Of a DNA stretch of 64,000 nucleotides, positions 52,764-62,423 are shown one piece after another. The stretch's first letter is position 1. The number at the start of each line of letters is the position of its first letter. The position numbers and the translations under genes are program-made. The notes beneath the pieces are model-generated. The model was not told where the DNA came from. It was given only the letters and a program-made list of their open reading frames with translations, and did not search any database. Source of the DNA: Anaerolineaceae bacterium (GTDB taxonomy: Bacteria > Chloroflexota > Anaerolineae > Aggregatilineales > Phototrophicaceae); NCBI GenBank assembly GCA_020634135.1, contig JACKCG010000001.1:806001-870000 (forward strand), written 5' to 3'.

Positions 52764-53957
52764 ATGGAATATCTCAATATACTGGAACGGGCGCAGGATA
52801 TGGATCATCTCATCTCTGCGTGGCGGCGGGACATTCACATGCACCCGGAATTGAGCTTTGAAGAACATCGCACAGCTAATCTCGTGGCGGAAACCCTGAC
52901 AGCGATGGGTATCCGGGTCGAAACAGGGGTTGGCAAGACCGGTGTGGTTGGCTATCTGGGTGAAGGACGCCCCGCTGTTGGCATTCGTGCTGATATGGAC
53001 GCGCTGCCAATTAATGAGGCAAACGATGTACCGTATGCCTCAACTGTTCCAGGGAAAATGCACGCCTGCGGCCATGACGCTCACACAGCGATTCTACTGG
53101 GCGTGGCACGGTTGTTGAGTGAGATGGAAAACCGCCCACAAGGGGAAGTTCGCTTTCTTTTCCAACCGGCAGAGGAAGATGAAGATGTAGAAGGCAAAAG
53201 CGGGGCGACGCGCATGATTGAAGACCATGCCCTTGAAGGCCTGGATGCAGTGATTGCCTTGCATGTTGCCAGCGGGATGCCAGCGGGGAAAGTGATGATT
53301 GACGGCGGTCATGTTTCGGCGGCGGTGGATTCGTTCGAAGCAGCGATTATCGGAGAAGGTTGTCACGGAGCGTATCCGCACAAAGGTGCGGACCCCATCT
53401 TTATGCTGGCACAAGTAGTCAATGCGATTCATGGAATCCGGGCACGGCGTATTGATCCGATAGACCCGGTCGTAATCTCGATTGGAGCAGTACACGGTGG
53501 GAGCGCGAACAACATCATCCCGGATCGAGTCGAGATGAACGGGACGATCCGCAGCTTTGATGAAGATGTGCGGGAACAACTGCTGGTTGAGCTGGAGCAA
53601 GCCCTAGGCATCGTTCGTTCACTCGGAGGCGACTACGAGTTGAAGGTCGTGCGTGGCTACCCTTCACTCTACAACGACCCACATGTGAGCCGGCTCATCG
53701 AACAGGTTGCAATTGATTTGCTGGGTGAAGACGGGATCTTTCCAGCTGAGGCCGGGATGGGTGCAGAAGACTTCAGCTTTATGACCCAGAAGGCGCCAGG
53801 GGCGATGTTTAACCTGGGGGCGAAGCTGGATGAAGTCAACCGCCCTCATCACAGCCCGATTTTCGACCTGGATGAGACTGCCTTCCCAGTCGGGGCGGCT
53901 GTTCTGGCGGAGGCCACATGCCGCCTGCTGAAGGATAAAGCAAACGGACACAAGTAA
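52764..53957 (+). CDS. M20D-family amidohydrolase (IAA-amino-acid hydrolase-like)
   Basis: 397 residues. It hydrolyses N-acyl amino acids or related amides with a two-metal centre. Visible metal-binding elements are MHACGHDAHTA, FQPAEE and LHVASGMP; the dimerisation domain has GCHGAYPHKGADP; the last ligand is in HHSPIFDLDE. Start ATG 52764 follows ACAGG. It stands alone, with a terminator after it. Exact substrate (amino-acid conjugate, hippurate, N-acyl-diaminopimelate) is not deducible. Confidence 0.92.
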   Translation: MEYLNILERAQDMDHLISAWRRDIHMHPELSFEEHRTANLVAETLTAMGIRVETGVGKTGVVGYLGEGRPAVGIRADMDALPINEANDVPYASTVPGKMHACGHDAHTAILLGVARLLSEMENRPQGEVRFLFQPAEEDEDVEGKSGATRMIEDHALEGLDAVIALHVASGMPAGKVMIDGGHVSAAVDSFEAAIIGEGCHGAYPHKGADPIFMLAQVVNAIHGIRARRIDPIDPVVISIGAVHGGSANNIIPDRVEMNGTIRSFDEDVREQLLVELEQALGIVRSLGGDYELKVVRGYPSLYNDPHVSRLIEQVAIDLLGEDGIFPAEAGMGAEDFSFMTQKAPGAMFNLGAKLDEVNRPHHSPIFDLDETAFPVGAAVLAEATCRLLKDKANGHK

Positions 53958-53998
53958 TGCCCGAGTCAGAAGTACAAAAGTCTGCATGAAAAGTACAG

Positions 53999-54030
53999 GT
54001 GGCGTAGGTATAAAACTACGCCACTTTAAA
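53999..54030 (+). terminator. Terminator after the amidohydrolase
   Basis: GTGGCGTAG (53999-54007) pairs perfectly with CTACGCCAC (54016-54024), followed by TTTAAAAT. Confidence 0.65.
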
Positions 54031-54095
54031 ATATTTCTTGGAAATAAGGATTGATCTGATAATGCCGTGCCTGCGGCGGACGGAAAGGTCGTGAA

Positions 54096-55727
54096 ATGTA
54101 CACTTTAGGGGGAGAACTGGTCGCCCAGATGCTCGCCAATCAGGGAGTGAAGACGCTGTATACCCTGTGCGGTGGGCACATCATGGGGATTTACGACGGG
54201 TGTTTGAACAATAACATCTCAGTTATTGACTTCCGGCACGAACAGGCGGCGGCCCATGCAGCGGATGCGTATGCTCGTCTGACACGCAATATTGGCGTGG
54301 CGGCGGTGACGGCGGGGCCAGGCGTGACAGACGCGGTGACGGCGGTGGCGAACGCATACCAGGCGCGCAGTCCGATGGTGCTTTTAGGGGGCGCTGCGCC
54401 GCTAAAAACCAAAGGGATGGGCGCGCTGCAAGAAATGCCGCAGACAGGCATGTTCCGCGACTTCACCAAAGCCAGTTTCACGATCACTGAAACAAGCGAC
54501 ATCCCGGAAAAAATGACCGAAGCATTTGAGGCCGCGCTGAGTGGGCGGCCCGGGCCGGTGTTCATCGAACTGCCGTTTGACGTTCTGTTCAATGCTATAG
54601 ACGCGCCAGCGCTGCCGGCCCGGGTAGCAATCACGCCGGTTGAGCCGGAGGCTGGGGCAATAGCCCGTATGTTTGAACTGCTGCGGGCAGCGCAAAAACC
54701 GGTCATCATTGCGGGAACACAGGTGTATTGGGATGTGGCGCACGATACGCTGCGCGAACTCACCGAACAAACGGGAATCCCGGTGTTCACGAACGGCGCG
54801 GGACGTGGCACGCTGCCGATGAATCACCCGAACTGCTTCAAGTCGGCGCGGGGCAAGGCACTGCGGGAGTCAGATGTGGTGCTGTTAATCGGGACGCCTC
54901 TGGATTTTCGGCTGAAATATGGAATCGATGGCTGGAATCCGGATTGCAAACTGATCCAGGTGGAAAACGACGCGGCAGAGATCAACCACAACCGGGAGGC
55001 CGATGTGGCGATGGTGGCCGACGCACGTTTCGTGTTGGAGGCACTTATTGAGGGGCTGCACGGTATCCGGTATGATGACTGGTTGCGGCAGACCCGTGAG
55101 TACGAGGATAAGAAGAATGCCGAACTGGGTAAATGGACGGCACTGGATGACCAGCCGATTAACCATTTTCGATTAGGTGCAGCAATCAACGATTTCATTG
55201 ATGAAAACATGATCGTTATCGGGGATGGTGGGGATATTGTGAGCGCATGCGCCAAAGTGATTGATGTCACCCGCCCCGGCCAGTGGCTTGACCCCGGCCC
55301 CCTGGGATGCCTGGGCGTCGGTGCGCCGTTCGCTATCGCCGCACAGCACCTCTACCCGGAACAACGAGTTCTGATTATCAATGGAGATGGCTCATTCGGG
55401 TTCAATGGGTTCGAGTTCGACACGGCAGTACGATTTAACCTGCCAATTGTGAGTATCGTCGGGAACGACTCCGGTTGGGGGCAAATTCGCAACCCGCAGA
55501 TTCAGATGGTTGGGAAAGAACGCGCCGTCGCATCCGCACTCGCCCCAACACGCTATGATAGAATTGTCGAAGCGATGGGCGGCTATGGGGAGCACATTGA
55601 CGATCCGAGTGATCTGGGTGGCGCGTTAGAACGGGCCTTCGCCAGCGGAAAACCGGCGTGTATTGATGTCACGATTGACCCGGAGGGAATGGTTAAAACC
55701 GGGGCCAGCACGCCGTATATTGTGTGA
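54096..55727 (+). CDS. ThDP-dependent enzyme, acetolactate-synthase/2-hydroxyacyl-CoA-lyase-like
   Basis: 543 residues with the usual three domains. The N-terminal Pyr domain has the activating Glu49 in FRHEQAAAH. The middle domain has the VIIAGTQVYWDVA and RGTLPMNH region. The C-terminal PP domain has the ThDP motif GDGSFGFNGFEFDTAVR with the following GNDSGWGQI. Similarity lies between acetolactate synthase and oxalyl/2-hydroxyacyl-CoA lyase. No small regulatory subunit is next to it, which argues against the biosynthetic role. The start follows GGAAAGG. Confidence 0.88.
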   Translation: MYTLGGELVAQMLANQGVKTLYTLCGGHIMGIYDGCLNNNISVIDFRHEQAAAHAADAYARLTRNIGVAAVTAGPGVTDAVTAVANAYQARSPMVLLGGAAPLKTKGMGALQEMPQTGMFRDFTKASFTITETSDIPEKMTEAFEAALSGRPGPVFIELPFDVLFNAIDAPALPARVAITPVEPEAGAIARMFELLRAAQKPVIIAGTQVYWDVAHDTLRELTEQTGIPVFTNGAGRGTLPMNHPNCFKSARGKALRESDVVLLIGTPLDFRLKYGIDGWNPDCKLIQVENDAAEINHNREADVAMVADARFVLEALIEGLHGIRYDDWLRQTREYEDKKNAELGKWTALDDQPINHFRLGAAINDFIDENMIVIGDGGDIVSACAKVIDVTRPGQWLDPGPLGCLGVGAPFAIAAQHLYPEQRVLIINGDGSFGFNGFEFDTAVRFNLPIVSIVGNDSGWGQIRNPQIQMVGKERAVASALAPTRYDRIVEAMGGYGEHIDDPSDLGGALERAFASGKPACIDVTIDPEGMVKTGASTPYIV

Positions 55728-55755
55728 GGTTACGGCTCATAAGCGGTATGATACT

Positions 55756-55790
55756 CTGGGGAAACTGGGCGTGTCCCAGGCTCTCCCCAG
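55756..55790. other. Hairpin between convergent genes
   Basis: CTGGGGA (55756-55762) pairs with TCCCCAG (55784-55790), with an inner TGGG/CCCA. Lies between the ThDP enzyme and ferredoxin stops, probably a weak bidirectional terminator. Confidence 0.4.
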
Positions 55791-55794
55791 CAGA

Positions 55795-56109
55795 TCAAGC
55801 TGAGTCATCCTCTCCGTTTTGCCGGGCTGAGGAAGCGTTCAAAGCTCGGTTCACAATGGCTTCAAGCTGGTCTTCGGTGACTTCGGCAAACACCTCGCCC
55901 GACGGATACACCACTACCACCGGCGCAGCGCCACAATGATCCAGGCAGTTGGCAATTTCCAGCTTGATAGGACGCGGGCGCTGGTCGCCTACTGCATCGT
56001 CTACGAGAACCTGCAAATATTCATAGAGCAGGTCAGCGCGGCGGCTTATGTTGCAGTACTGCCCCCGGCATAGGACAATCCGGGGGCGTGGTGTTTGGGT
56101 ATCGGACAT
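55795..56109 (-). CDS. Thioredoxin-like [2Fe-2S] ferredoxin
   Basis: 104 residues from ATG 56109 (homology starts near MSDTQTPRPRIVLCRG). Cluster cysteines are in CRGQYCNISRRA and CLDHCGAAPVVVVYP, the pattern of thioredoxin-fold NuoE-like ferredoxins. It probably transfers electrons to an unidentified partner. It follows the gamma-glutamyltransferase gene on the same strand with a 71-base gap; the pairing looks accidental. Confidence 0.85.
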   Translation of the reverse strand: MSDTQTPRPRIVLCRGQYCNISRRADLLYEYLQVLVDDAVGDQRPRPIKLEIANCLDHCGAAPVVVVYPSGEVFAEVTEDQLEAIVNRALNASSARQNGEDDSA

Positions 56110-56180
56110 CGCTTCGGAACTCACTTCAAAATAGGTACTGCTCCTGCGAACAGTCGTCCTGGGCACAGCAGTACTATAGA

Positions 56181-57800
56181 TTAGAAGGCGGCTGTGAGAC
56201 CATCCTTACGCGGGTCGCTGCCGCCATAGAGGACACCCGTATCCGGGTCACGGCGGATAATCTGGCCGTCACCAAACAAGCCACGCCCCCGCCCCGCCAC
56301 CGGGCGTACCGGGTGCCCCAGTTCAGCTAACCGGGCCATGGTCTTAACCGGGATGCCATCTTCAAGCGCCAACACACTGTCACTCGTACCATCCATAAGG
56401 CAAAAACGTGGTCGGTTGAGCGCTTCCTGTGGGTTAAGATCATCATCAAGCATCGCACTGATGACCTGGAAATGCCCCTGCGGTTGCATAAAACCACCCA
56501 TTACACCAAAGCTCGCCCAGAGTTTACCATCCTTGACAGCCATGCCGGGGATAATCGTGTGATATGGGCGTTTGCCACCCGCCAGTGCGTTCGGATGACC
56601 GGGTTCTAGGCTGAAGCACGCGCCACGATTCTGCAAGAATACACCTGTCCCTTTAGCGACAATGCCGGTGCCAAAACCCATGTAGAGGCTGTTGATAAAC
56701 GAACAGGCGTTGCCATCACCATCCACGACGCTAAGATAGACAGTATTTGAACTGGTCGGTGGCGCGCCATAGGACGGTGGCTGCATGGCACTATTTGGCG
56801 AAGCCAGGGCGCGGCGCTGGGCAGCATAAGACTTATTCAGCAGGGCCTCTAGCGGGGCAGGATTGGTCGCCATATCGGTGATGTACCAGCGGGCGTCAGC
56901 GAAAGCCAGGCGCATCGCCTCGACCATCAGGTGCAGACGTTCGGGTGAATCCCAGGGCATAGCGGCTAAGTCCCAGCCTTCCGCGATATTGAGTGCCATT
57001 AGTGCCGCCAGCCCTTGCCCATTGGGGGGATGCTCGTAGACAACAACGCCGCGATAGCCGGTGCCAATGGGGTCGCCCCAGGTAGACGTGTGATTCTTCA
57101 GGTCGTCATGGGTCATCAGACCGCCCTGTTCCTGAATGGTAGCAACAATGGAATCGGCAATCGGACCGGTGTAGAAGGCTTCCGGGCCACCCTCAGCTAC
57201 TGCCTGAAGCGTGCGAGCTAGGCCGGGGAGTTTAACGAGCTGCCCGACTTCCGGAGCCTTGCCGCCAGGGAGATAGTCTTCAGTGTTTGGACGGTTACGC
57301 AGAAAATTCTCGGAGGCCTTCCACCCTGCCCCAAAAACCGGATGCACCGGATAGCCCTCACTGGCATAATAGATCGCGGAGGTCAGAACATCGGCCAGTG
57401 TCATGCGACCATGCTGGGCTAAGAGGTCGTGCCAGCCTGCCGCCGCGCCAGGAACAGTGATGGCATGGGGGCTGCGCTCCGGCATTTCGTTGTAGCCCAG
57501 GTTGCGCAAATCATCCAGCGCCAGGGCTGCCGGGGCGCGACCACTGCCGTTCAGGGCTGTCACCTGTTTCGTTTTGGCGTCAAAGTACAGCGCGAAACAG
57601 TCCCCCCCTATCCCAGTTGAAGCTGGTTCGGTCACATTGAGCATGGCGGCTGTGGCAATGGCGGCATCGGCTGCATTCCCGCCCTGGCGCAAAATATCTA
57701 GACCAGCCTGCGCGGCAAGCGGGTTGCTGGCGGCCACCATCCCGCGCCTCGCAAGTACCATTGAACGGCGGGATTGAAAGTCAAATGACATTGGTTTCAC
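56181..57800 (-). CDS. ggt: Gamma-glutamyltransferase
   Basis: 539 residues, normal length for the precursor. Features are VAASNPLAAQAGLDILRQGGNAADAAIATA at the start, AVTLNVTEP-like, GTGYRGVVVYEHPPNGQG and the autocleavage/nucleophile Thr in SSNTVYLSVVDGDGNACSFINS (near residue 350), then GGKRPYHTIIPGM. It hydrolyses glutathione-type gamma-glutamyl bonds. No signal peptide is seen, so a cytosolic location is possible, unlike the usual exported form. GTG 57800 is favoured by GAGAGG 7 bases upstream; ATG 57791 is the alternative. Confidence 0.92.
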   Translation of the reverse strand: MKPMSFDFQSRRSMVLARRGMVAASNPLAAQAGLDILRQGGNAADAAIATAAMLNVTEPASTGIGGDCFALYFDAKTKQVTALNGSGRAPAALALDDLRNLGYNEMPERSPHAITVPGAAAGWHDLLAQHGRMTLADVLTSAIYYASEGYPVHPVFGAGWKASENFLRNRPNTEDYLPGGKAPEVGQLVKLPGLARTLQAVAEGGPEAFYTGPIADSIVATIQEQGGLMTHDDLKNHTSTWGDPIGTGYRGVVVYEHPPNGQGLAALMALNIAEGWDLAAMPWDSPERLHLMVEAMRLAFADARWYITDMATNPAPLEALLNKSYAAQRRALASPNSAMQPPSYGAPPTSSNTVYLSVVDGDGNACSFINSLYMGFGTGIVAKGTGVFLQNRGACFSLEPGHPNALAGGKRPYHTIIPGMAVKDGKLWASFGVMGGFMQPQGHFQVISAMLDDDLNPQEALNRPRFCLMDGTSDSVLALEDGIPVKTMARLAELGHPVRPVAGRGRGLFGDGQIIRRDPDTGVLYGGSDPRKDGLTAAF

Positions 57801-58060
57801 GGTTTATCCTCTCTGGTTGGTTGCAGGGACGGTTTGGCAGGATATTACCACGTAACCGATTTTTCATCTGGTGTATGGTTCGTATTGGTCATTCAGATAG
57901 ATTGGGAACGGAGCTAGTAGTATCGGATTGCAAAGGGAGAAGCGGAATTAAGCGATTTTACCTGATGGTATAATATGTTCACCAACCGCCCATGAGTTAA
58001 TAAGTCTGCGTGGTAGAGACCACCGGCAAGCGTCATAGGCGTCAGAAGAGGAGACTTTAC

Positions 58061-58117
58061 ATGGCAGATGGCGTATCCTATTCCCCCGACCCAGTCATTG
58101 ATGAGACATTGACATGA
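58061..58117 (+). CDS. Possible short leader ORF coupled to the nucleotidyltransferase gene
   Basis: 18 codons encoding MADGVSYSPDPVIDETLT, preceded by GAGGAG at good spacing. Its TGA overlaps the downstream ATG (ATGA). No known family. A leader peptide or translational-coupling device is the best guess. The rest of the 313-base gap from 57801 to 58113 shows no other gene. Confidence 0.35.
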   Translation: MADGVSYSPDPVIDETLT

Positions 58118-59013
58118 CGATGCTGCCGAAAAATGCGACAACCCGCAGCAATGACCTGTTCGCAACTGCTACCGAAATCGCCAGTTTATGCCCAACGGAC
58201 CTGGCAGATGCAATAGGCATTGTGGGATCGGTGTCACGTGGGGTAGCAGATAAGTTCTCAGATATTGACCTGGTATTCTGGGTAAAAAACTATCCAACGC
58301 CAGAAGCGTGCCGGAGATGGCTCTCTGTGCTGGATGTCCATGAGCTGCGACCAGGGCTGGTACGCACCGATGGCCGTCTGTGGTTTGAGTACCAGATAAA
58401 AGGCGTACTGGTTAATCTGATGTGGGAATCATGGGACTATCTGAACCAGGCGGTACAGATTATCCAGGATGTTAGCCAGGGCGTGCGGTCTGCCGCCGGG
58501 GATAGCTATATGGAAATCGCATGGACGCTCTCGCACGCGATTGTATTACGTAACCACCGCGAGTTGGATGCGCTCAGGCGACGGATTAGTGTTTACCCGG
58601 AGCCGCTGCGTCATCGTGTGATTCACGATATTCTGGGGGTCGTGAAGCGCATGATTCATGTGCCGGTCAAATTTGCGGCTCATGATCTGATTTTCCGGGG
58701 AGAAGTGATGGATTTGAAACGACGGCAGATGATGAGTATTGATGCGATCCTGGCGCTTCTCTTTGCTTACAACCGGGTGTGGCGGCCCGATAACAAATGG
58801 CTAATTTCGGAAACCCAGCGGTTGGCAAAGAAACCCGATAATCTGCTGGGGCGGATCAACAGTGTATTGAATGGTTCAGACGGTTTAACCAGCGCACACA
58901 CGCTCTTTTCGCTGTGGGTAGACGCTTTAGGCTGCCTTGAGCCTGAGTTTGCCGTGCAGGAACTCAAGGCTTCGCTTCAGAATATGCTTGACTTCAATCC
59001 GTTTGAGGCATGA
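58114..59013 (+). CDS. Nucleotidyltransferase-domain protein
   Basis: 299 residues. The motif GSVSRGVADKFSDIDLVFW (~residues 37-55) is the GS...DxD signature of the nucleotidyltransferase superfamily. A helical C-terminal half (~150-299) contains a DUF4037-like arrangement (RHRVIHDILGVVKRM, NRVWRPDNKW). It may add a nucleotide to a drug, RNA or small molecule; no target is apparent. It is a single gene with a strong coupled short ORF upstream, convergent with the MFS transporter. Confidence 0.8.
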   Translation: MTMLPKNATTRSNDLFATATEIASLCPTDLADAIGIVGSVSRGVADKFSDIDLVFWVKNYPTPEACRRWLSVLDVHELRPGLVRTDGRLWFEYQIKGVLVNLMWESWDYLNQAVQIIQDVSQGVRSAAGDSYMEIAWTLSHAIVLRNHRELDALRRRISVYPEPLRHRVIHDILGVVKRMIHVPVKFAAHDLIFRGEVMDLKRRQMMSIDAILALLFAYNRVWRPDNKWLISETQRLAKKPDNLLGRINSVLNGSDGLTSAHTLFSLWVDALGCLEPEFAVQELKASLQNMLDFNPFEA

Positions 59014-59061
59014 CTCGGGTGTCGTCTGCTGGCTTTTTAGCGGAAGTGGTATGGCGATGCC

Positions 59062-60246
59062 CTACTCCTTGATGAATAACCACAGTAGAAAGATTGCAAC
59101 CAGGGTGAGTATGGCAGAGGCTGTGGCATTGGCGGGTAGGCCAAAACTGAAAAGTGCTGGGCCAAGCTGCGAACCGATCATTCGTCCCAGTGAAATAGTG
59201 GTAACGGTGGCGGCCATGAACGTGGCGCGGGCATCCGGCATGATCTCGGTCAATAGTGGTAATGAGGTGACAACCGAAAATTCAAAGGTGATATAAAACA
59301 GGAATAAGCCGAGCAAAGCCCCCTGGATAGTGCTGCTAAGGATTGGTAGCAGCAGGCTGGACAGCGTGTAAGTAATGAGTCCGAGCAACAATGCCCGGCG
59401 TTTACCGAGGCGATCTGTGAAAGCCGCGACCAGCCCTTCTCCGCCCAACTCGGCGATACCGATCACCGCGGAGGCGCTGCCTAGGGCCGCAATCTGTAAA
59501 GCAAAAGCATCTTCCATCCACACGCCATATACGATGCTGATAGTCTCGCTGCTCATACTCATTAAGGCGGCGATGGTAAGCCCCGCCAGGGCTGCCGGGT
59601 GTGTTATGACTACACGAAGCCCATTGATCAGTGAGGGATGCTCGCCAACGAGAGGGCGATCATCCGGCAGGATACGCCACAGCACAAGCAGCATTCCAAC
59701 AGAGAAACCTGCAAGAAACAGGTAGGGAACGTTCCACGCGGAACGGGCGATTACCCACCCGGCTGCCGGAATACCAAACAAAAATGCCCATGACCAACCG
59801 AGTTCAGTCAACGAGATCGCCAGGCCACGCCGGTTGTAAGCGACACGTTCACCCAGGTAGGCCTGAACTGCTGGCCCGAACAGGATTTTGCCCAGGCCGG
59901 TACACAGAAGTGCAATCACCAGGGCCGGATAAGTCGGCCAGACACCCACCAAGAACATCGCCCCGGCAAACACAGCCACGCCGGCCAGCATGGCGCTTTT
60001 GCGCCCGCGCCGGTCAGCTAATGCGCCCAAGAACGGACTGAATAGGCCCAGCGCGAAACGCAGCGTTATTGCCAGGTTGATCGCGTCCAGGCTCACCCCC
60101 AGGCTGCGCGCCATCTCCGGCAGAAATGGATAAACCATACGGTGGGACGTATTCAAAATGGTAAGTACGAACGAGAACGCCAGCAATTGAAACCGCAGGC
60201 GAGCAGGCCGTACCTGGATCAATTCACGCAACCCGACGATTCGCAT
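59062..60246 (-). CDS. Major facilitator superfamily transporter
   Basis: 394 residues, 12 predicted helices. A loop motif GALADRRGRKSAMLAG between helices 2 and 3 and TDRLGKRRALLLG in the second half are MFS loop signatures. The ATG is at 60246 (an in-frame TTG precedes it at 60249). It lies 12 bases after the GNAT gene, so cotranscription from the FtcD gene on is likely. A drug- or metabolite-efflux role is typical for this DHA1-like group, not proven. Confidence 0.88.
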   Translation of the reverse strand: MRIVGLRELIQVRPARLRFQLLAFSFVLTILNTSHRMVYPFLPEMARSLGVSLDAINLAITLRFALGLFSPFLGALADRRGRKSAMLAGVAVFAGAMFLVGVWPTYPALVIALLCTGLGKILFGPAVQAYLGERVAYNRRGLAISLTELGWSWAFLFGIPAAGWVIARSAWNVPYLFLAGFSVGMLLVLWRILPDDRPLVGEHPSLINGLRVVITHPAALAGLTIAALMSMSSETISIVYGVWMEDAFALQIAALGSASAVIGIAELGGEGLVAAFTDRLGKRRALLLGLITYTLSSLLLPILSSTIQGALLGLFLFYITFEFSVVTSLPLLTEIMPDARATFMAATVTTISLGRMIGSQLGPALFSFGLPANATASAILTLVAIFLLWLFIKE

Positions 60247-60258
60247 CAATGTAACCTG

Positions 60259-60777
60259 TTACACGTTATCAAAATAGGACGGATATTGGACAGTGCCGGA
60301 AACACCTTGCAGGGCATCGGGTATCAAACCCTGCCCCATGAAAGCCGCATCATCTACTGAAAACGGCGGGAGAATACCAAACGTACTGGCGGGAGTAAAG
60401 CCAAAGCGCGAGTAATAGTCGGGATGTCCCAGGACAATCACGATCTCATGCCGCCCTCTACGGCAGGCGTTGAGGCCTTCCCAAATGAGCGCCGTGCCTA
60501 CTGCACGATTCTGGTATTCCGGCAGCACGGCCAACGGCGCCAGCGCCAAAGCCGGGAAACTATGTTCCGCCGATTGAATGTGGCAGCGGCTGAAGATGAT
60601 GTGGCCGGCGAGTGCTTCATCCAGAACAGCGACCAGCGAGAGCGCCGGAAAATAGTTATCCGATTCGCGGATAGCCGTGACAAGCCGGGCTTCGCCCTCT
60701 CTGCCAAAAGCGCGCTGGTGAATCAAGGCTACTGCGGCGTAATCTGCTGGTGTTTCGGGGCGAACGATCAGAGACAT
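60259..60777 (-). CDS. GNAT-family N-acetyltransferase
   Basis: 172 residues. The acetyl-CoA binding A/B region is LAVLPEYQNRAVGTALIWEGL, followed by VIVLGHPDYYSRFGFTPAS, as in YhbS/PA-like GNAT proteins. It starts 1 base after the FtcD stop and is likely cotranscribed. Substrate unknown. Confidence 0.9.
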   Translation of the reverse strand: MSLIVRPETPADYAAVALIHQRAFGREGEARLVTAIRESDNYFPALSLVAVLDEALAGHIIFSRCHIQSAEHSFPALALAPLAVLPEYQNRAVGTALIWEGLNACRRGRHEIVIVLGHPDYYSRFGFTPASTFGILPPFSVDDAAFMGQGLIPDALQGVSGTVQYPSYFDNV

Positions 60778-60778
60778 T

Positions 60779-62308
60779 TTATGCTCCAATCCCGGCGCGT
60801 TCGCGGATCATCTGTTGGATACGTGCCTCTGCCGTCCTGGCCCGTCCTTCCAGCGTAAGCAATTCCGCCAGCCAGCCGTCAGCGGCTTTGTGGTCGGAGA
60901 TACTACCGGCATTCACTTTGACGTTCATCCCAGCAGCAGTCAGAGCAGCCCGCGCCATTGCCGCGCCGGAAGCGGCATCACTGATCGCGTTGACATTGGC
61001 AGTTTCAGCCAGTTCTGCGATCAGTTCGAGCACCCGGATAACCTGGCGACAGGCATCCAGCGGAACTAAGGCAGCGTGGTAAGTCGCCTTTTCTACAGCC
61101 TCGGCTCTGGCAGCTTTTTCGGCATCGGTGTCTTTGGGCAGTTTGAAGGCCGCCATTACCGCATCGAAAGCGGCGCAATCACGCTCTACACCCTGCTCCA
61201 ATTCGACCCGCAGCGAATCGGCCTCACGGGCTATCTCGACCATACGCGCTTCCACATCCGCGTATTTCTTCTTGCCGATGGTCACTCTGGCAACCATGCT
61301 CGCCAGCGCCGCCGCCATCGCGCCACTGTAAGCCGCCGCTGACCCACCGCCCGGTGTAGCCGTGCCATCTGCGAGGCGTTCCAGGAAAGATGGCTGAGAG
61401 TCGCCACCGGAAAGCGCCGCGAACAAACGTGTTTCGAGTATCTGGTCAGGTTCAAACTGGTCTAGCTGGAGATACCACTGTGCCGCGTCTACCAGCGCTT
61501 TCTGTGGGATCAGGCCGACTAATTCTGAGTGATGAACCATGACACCATAGCGGGCGGCTTCACGACGGATGGCTTCCACGACACGGGCAACGGGCGTGCG
61601 GCTGAAGTCGGTCAGGTTCATAGAAACCTGCGCCCGGCCTTCGACCAGTAACCCTAATCCTTTGACAAAGTGAAAACCGCCGGACGAGTGACGCACCGCT
61701 TTGGCGATTTCTTTGGCGATGCCTACATCATCGGTTGTGAGGTAGACATTGTAGGCGATCAGCGGTGCTCGTGCCCCGATCACCGTCGCGCCAGCTTTGC
61801 CCACACGAGACGGGCCAAAATCGGGCACCCGGCCTGGGTCAACACCGATGGTCTCCTTGAGTTTTTCGTATTCACCTTTACGGACATCCGCCAGGTTTTC
61901 CCTGTCAGGGCGGGTTGCAGCAGCTTCATACAGATAGACCGGGATGGTGAGTTCTTCCCCTACCCGCTGGCCTAGCTGACGCGCCAGTTCGACACATTCC
62001 GCCATCGTGACACCCGCGAGCGGGATAAACGGCACGACATCGGTTGCGCCCAGGCGTGGATGTTCGCCACTGTGCGAATCGAGGTCAATCAGTTCCGCAG
62101 CCTTCGCAATGCCGGCAAAAGCGGCATCCACCATAACATCCGGCGACCCGACAAAGGTAATCACCGAACGGTTATGGTCAGCATCGCTGGAGCGATCCAG
62201 GACATGCACACCTGGAACGGACTGGATAGCTTGTACAATCGCATCTACAACTTCAACCCGCCGTCCTTCAGAGAAATTCGGGACGCATTCAACCAATTTA
62301 TTCGTCAT
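60779..62308 (-). CDS. ftcD: Bifunctional glutamate formiminotransferase/formimidoyl-THF cyclodeaminase
   Basis: 509 residues. The N-terminal ~300 are the formiminotransferase (ECVPNFSEGRR, ADHNRSVITFVG, HPRLGATDVVPFIPL). The C-terminal ~200 are the cyclodeaminase (TATPGGGSAAAYSGAMAAAL, KKYADVEARM, VNAGSISDH). The enzyme transfers a formimino group from formiminoglutamate to tetrahydrofolate and then deaminates it, the last steps of histidine catabolism. The hut genes are not nearby. It is first in the operon with the GNAT and MFS genes. Confidence 0.95.
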   Translation of the reverse strand: MTNKLVECVPNFSEGRRVEVVDAIVQAIQSVPGVHVLDRSSDADHNRSVITFVGSPDVMVDAAFAGIAKAAELIDLDSHSGEHPRLGATDVVPFIPLAGVTMAECVELARQLGQRVGEELTIPVYLYEAAATRPDRENLADVRKGEYEKLKETIGVDPGRVPDFGPSRVGKAGATVIGARAPLIAYNVYLTTDDVGIAKEIAKAVRHSSGGFHFVKGLGLLVEGRAQVSMNLTDFSRTPVARVVEAIRREAARYGVMVHHSELVGLIPQKALVDAAQWYLQLDQFEPDQILETRLFAALSGGDSQPSFLERLADGTATPGGGSAAAYSGAMAAALASMVARVTIGKKKYADVEARMVEIAREADSLRVELEQGVERDCAAFDAVMAAFKLPKDTDAEKAARAEAVEKATYHAALVPLDACRQVIRVLELIAELAETANVNAISDAASGAAMARAALTAAGMNVKVNAGSISDHKAADGWLAELLTLEGRARTAEARIQQMIRERAGIGA

Positions 62309-62423
62309 TCAAACCACCTTAAGGATAAAATACACACTATTCAGCGACAGTCTTCACTGTACGGTTGGGCAAGCAGCTACTAATATAACGCTATTCAGCG
62401 AATGCCCATAGAGGAAAGGTGAA

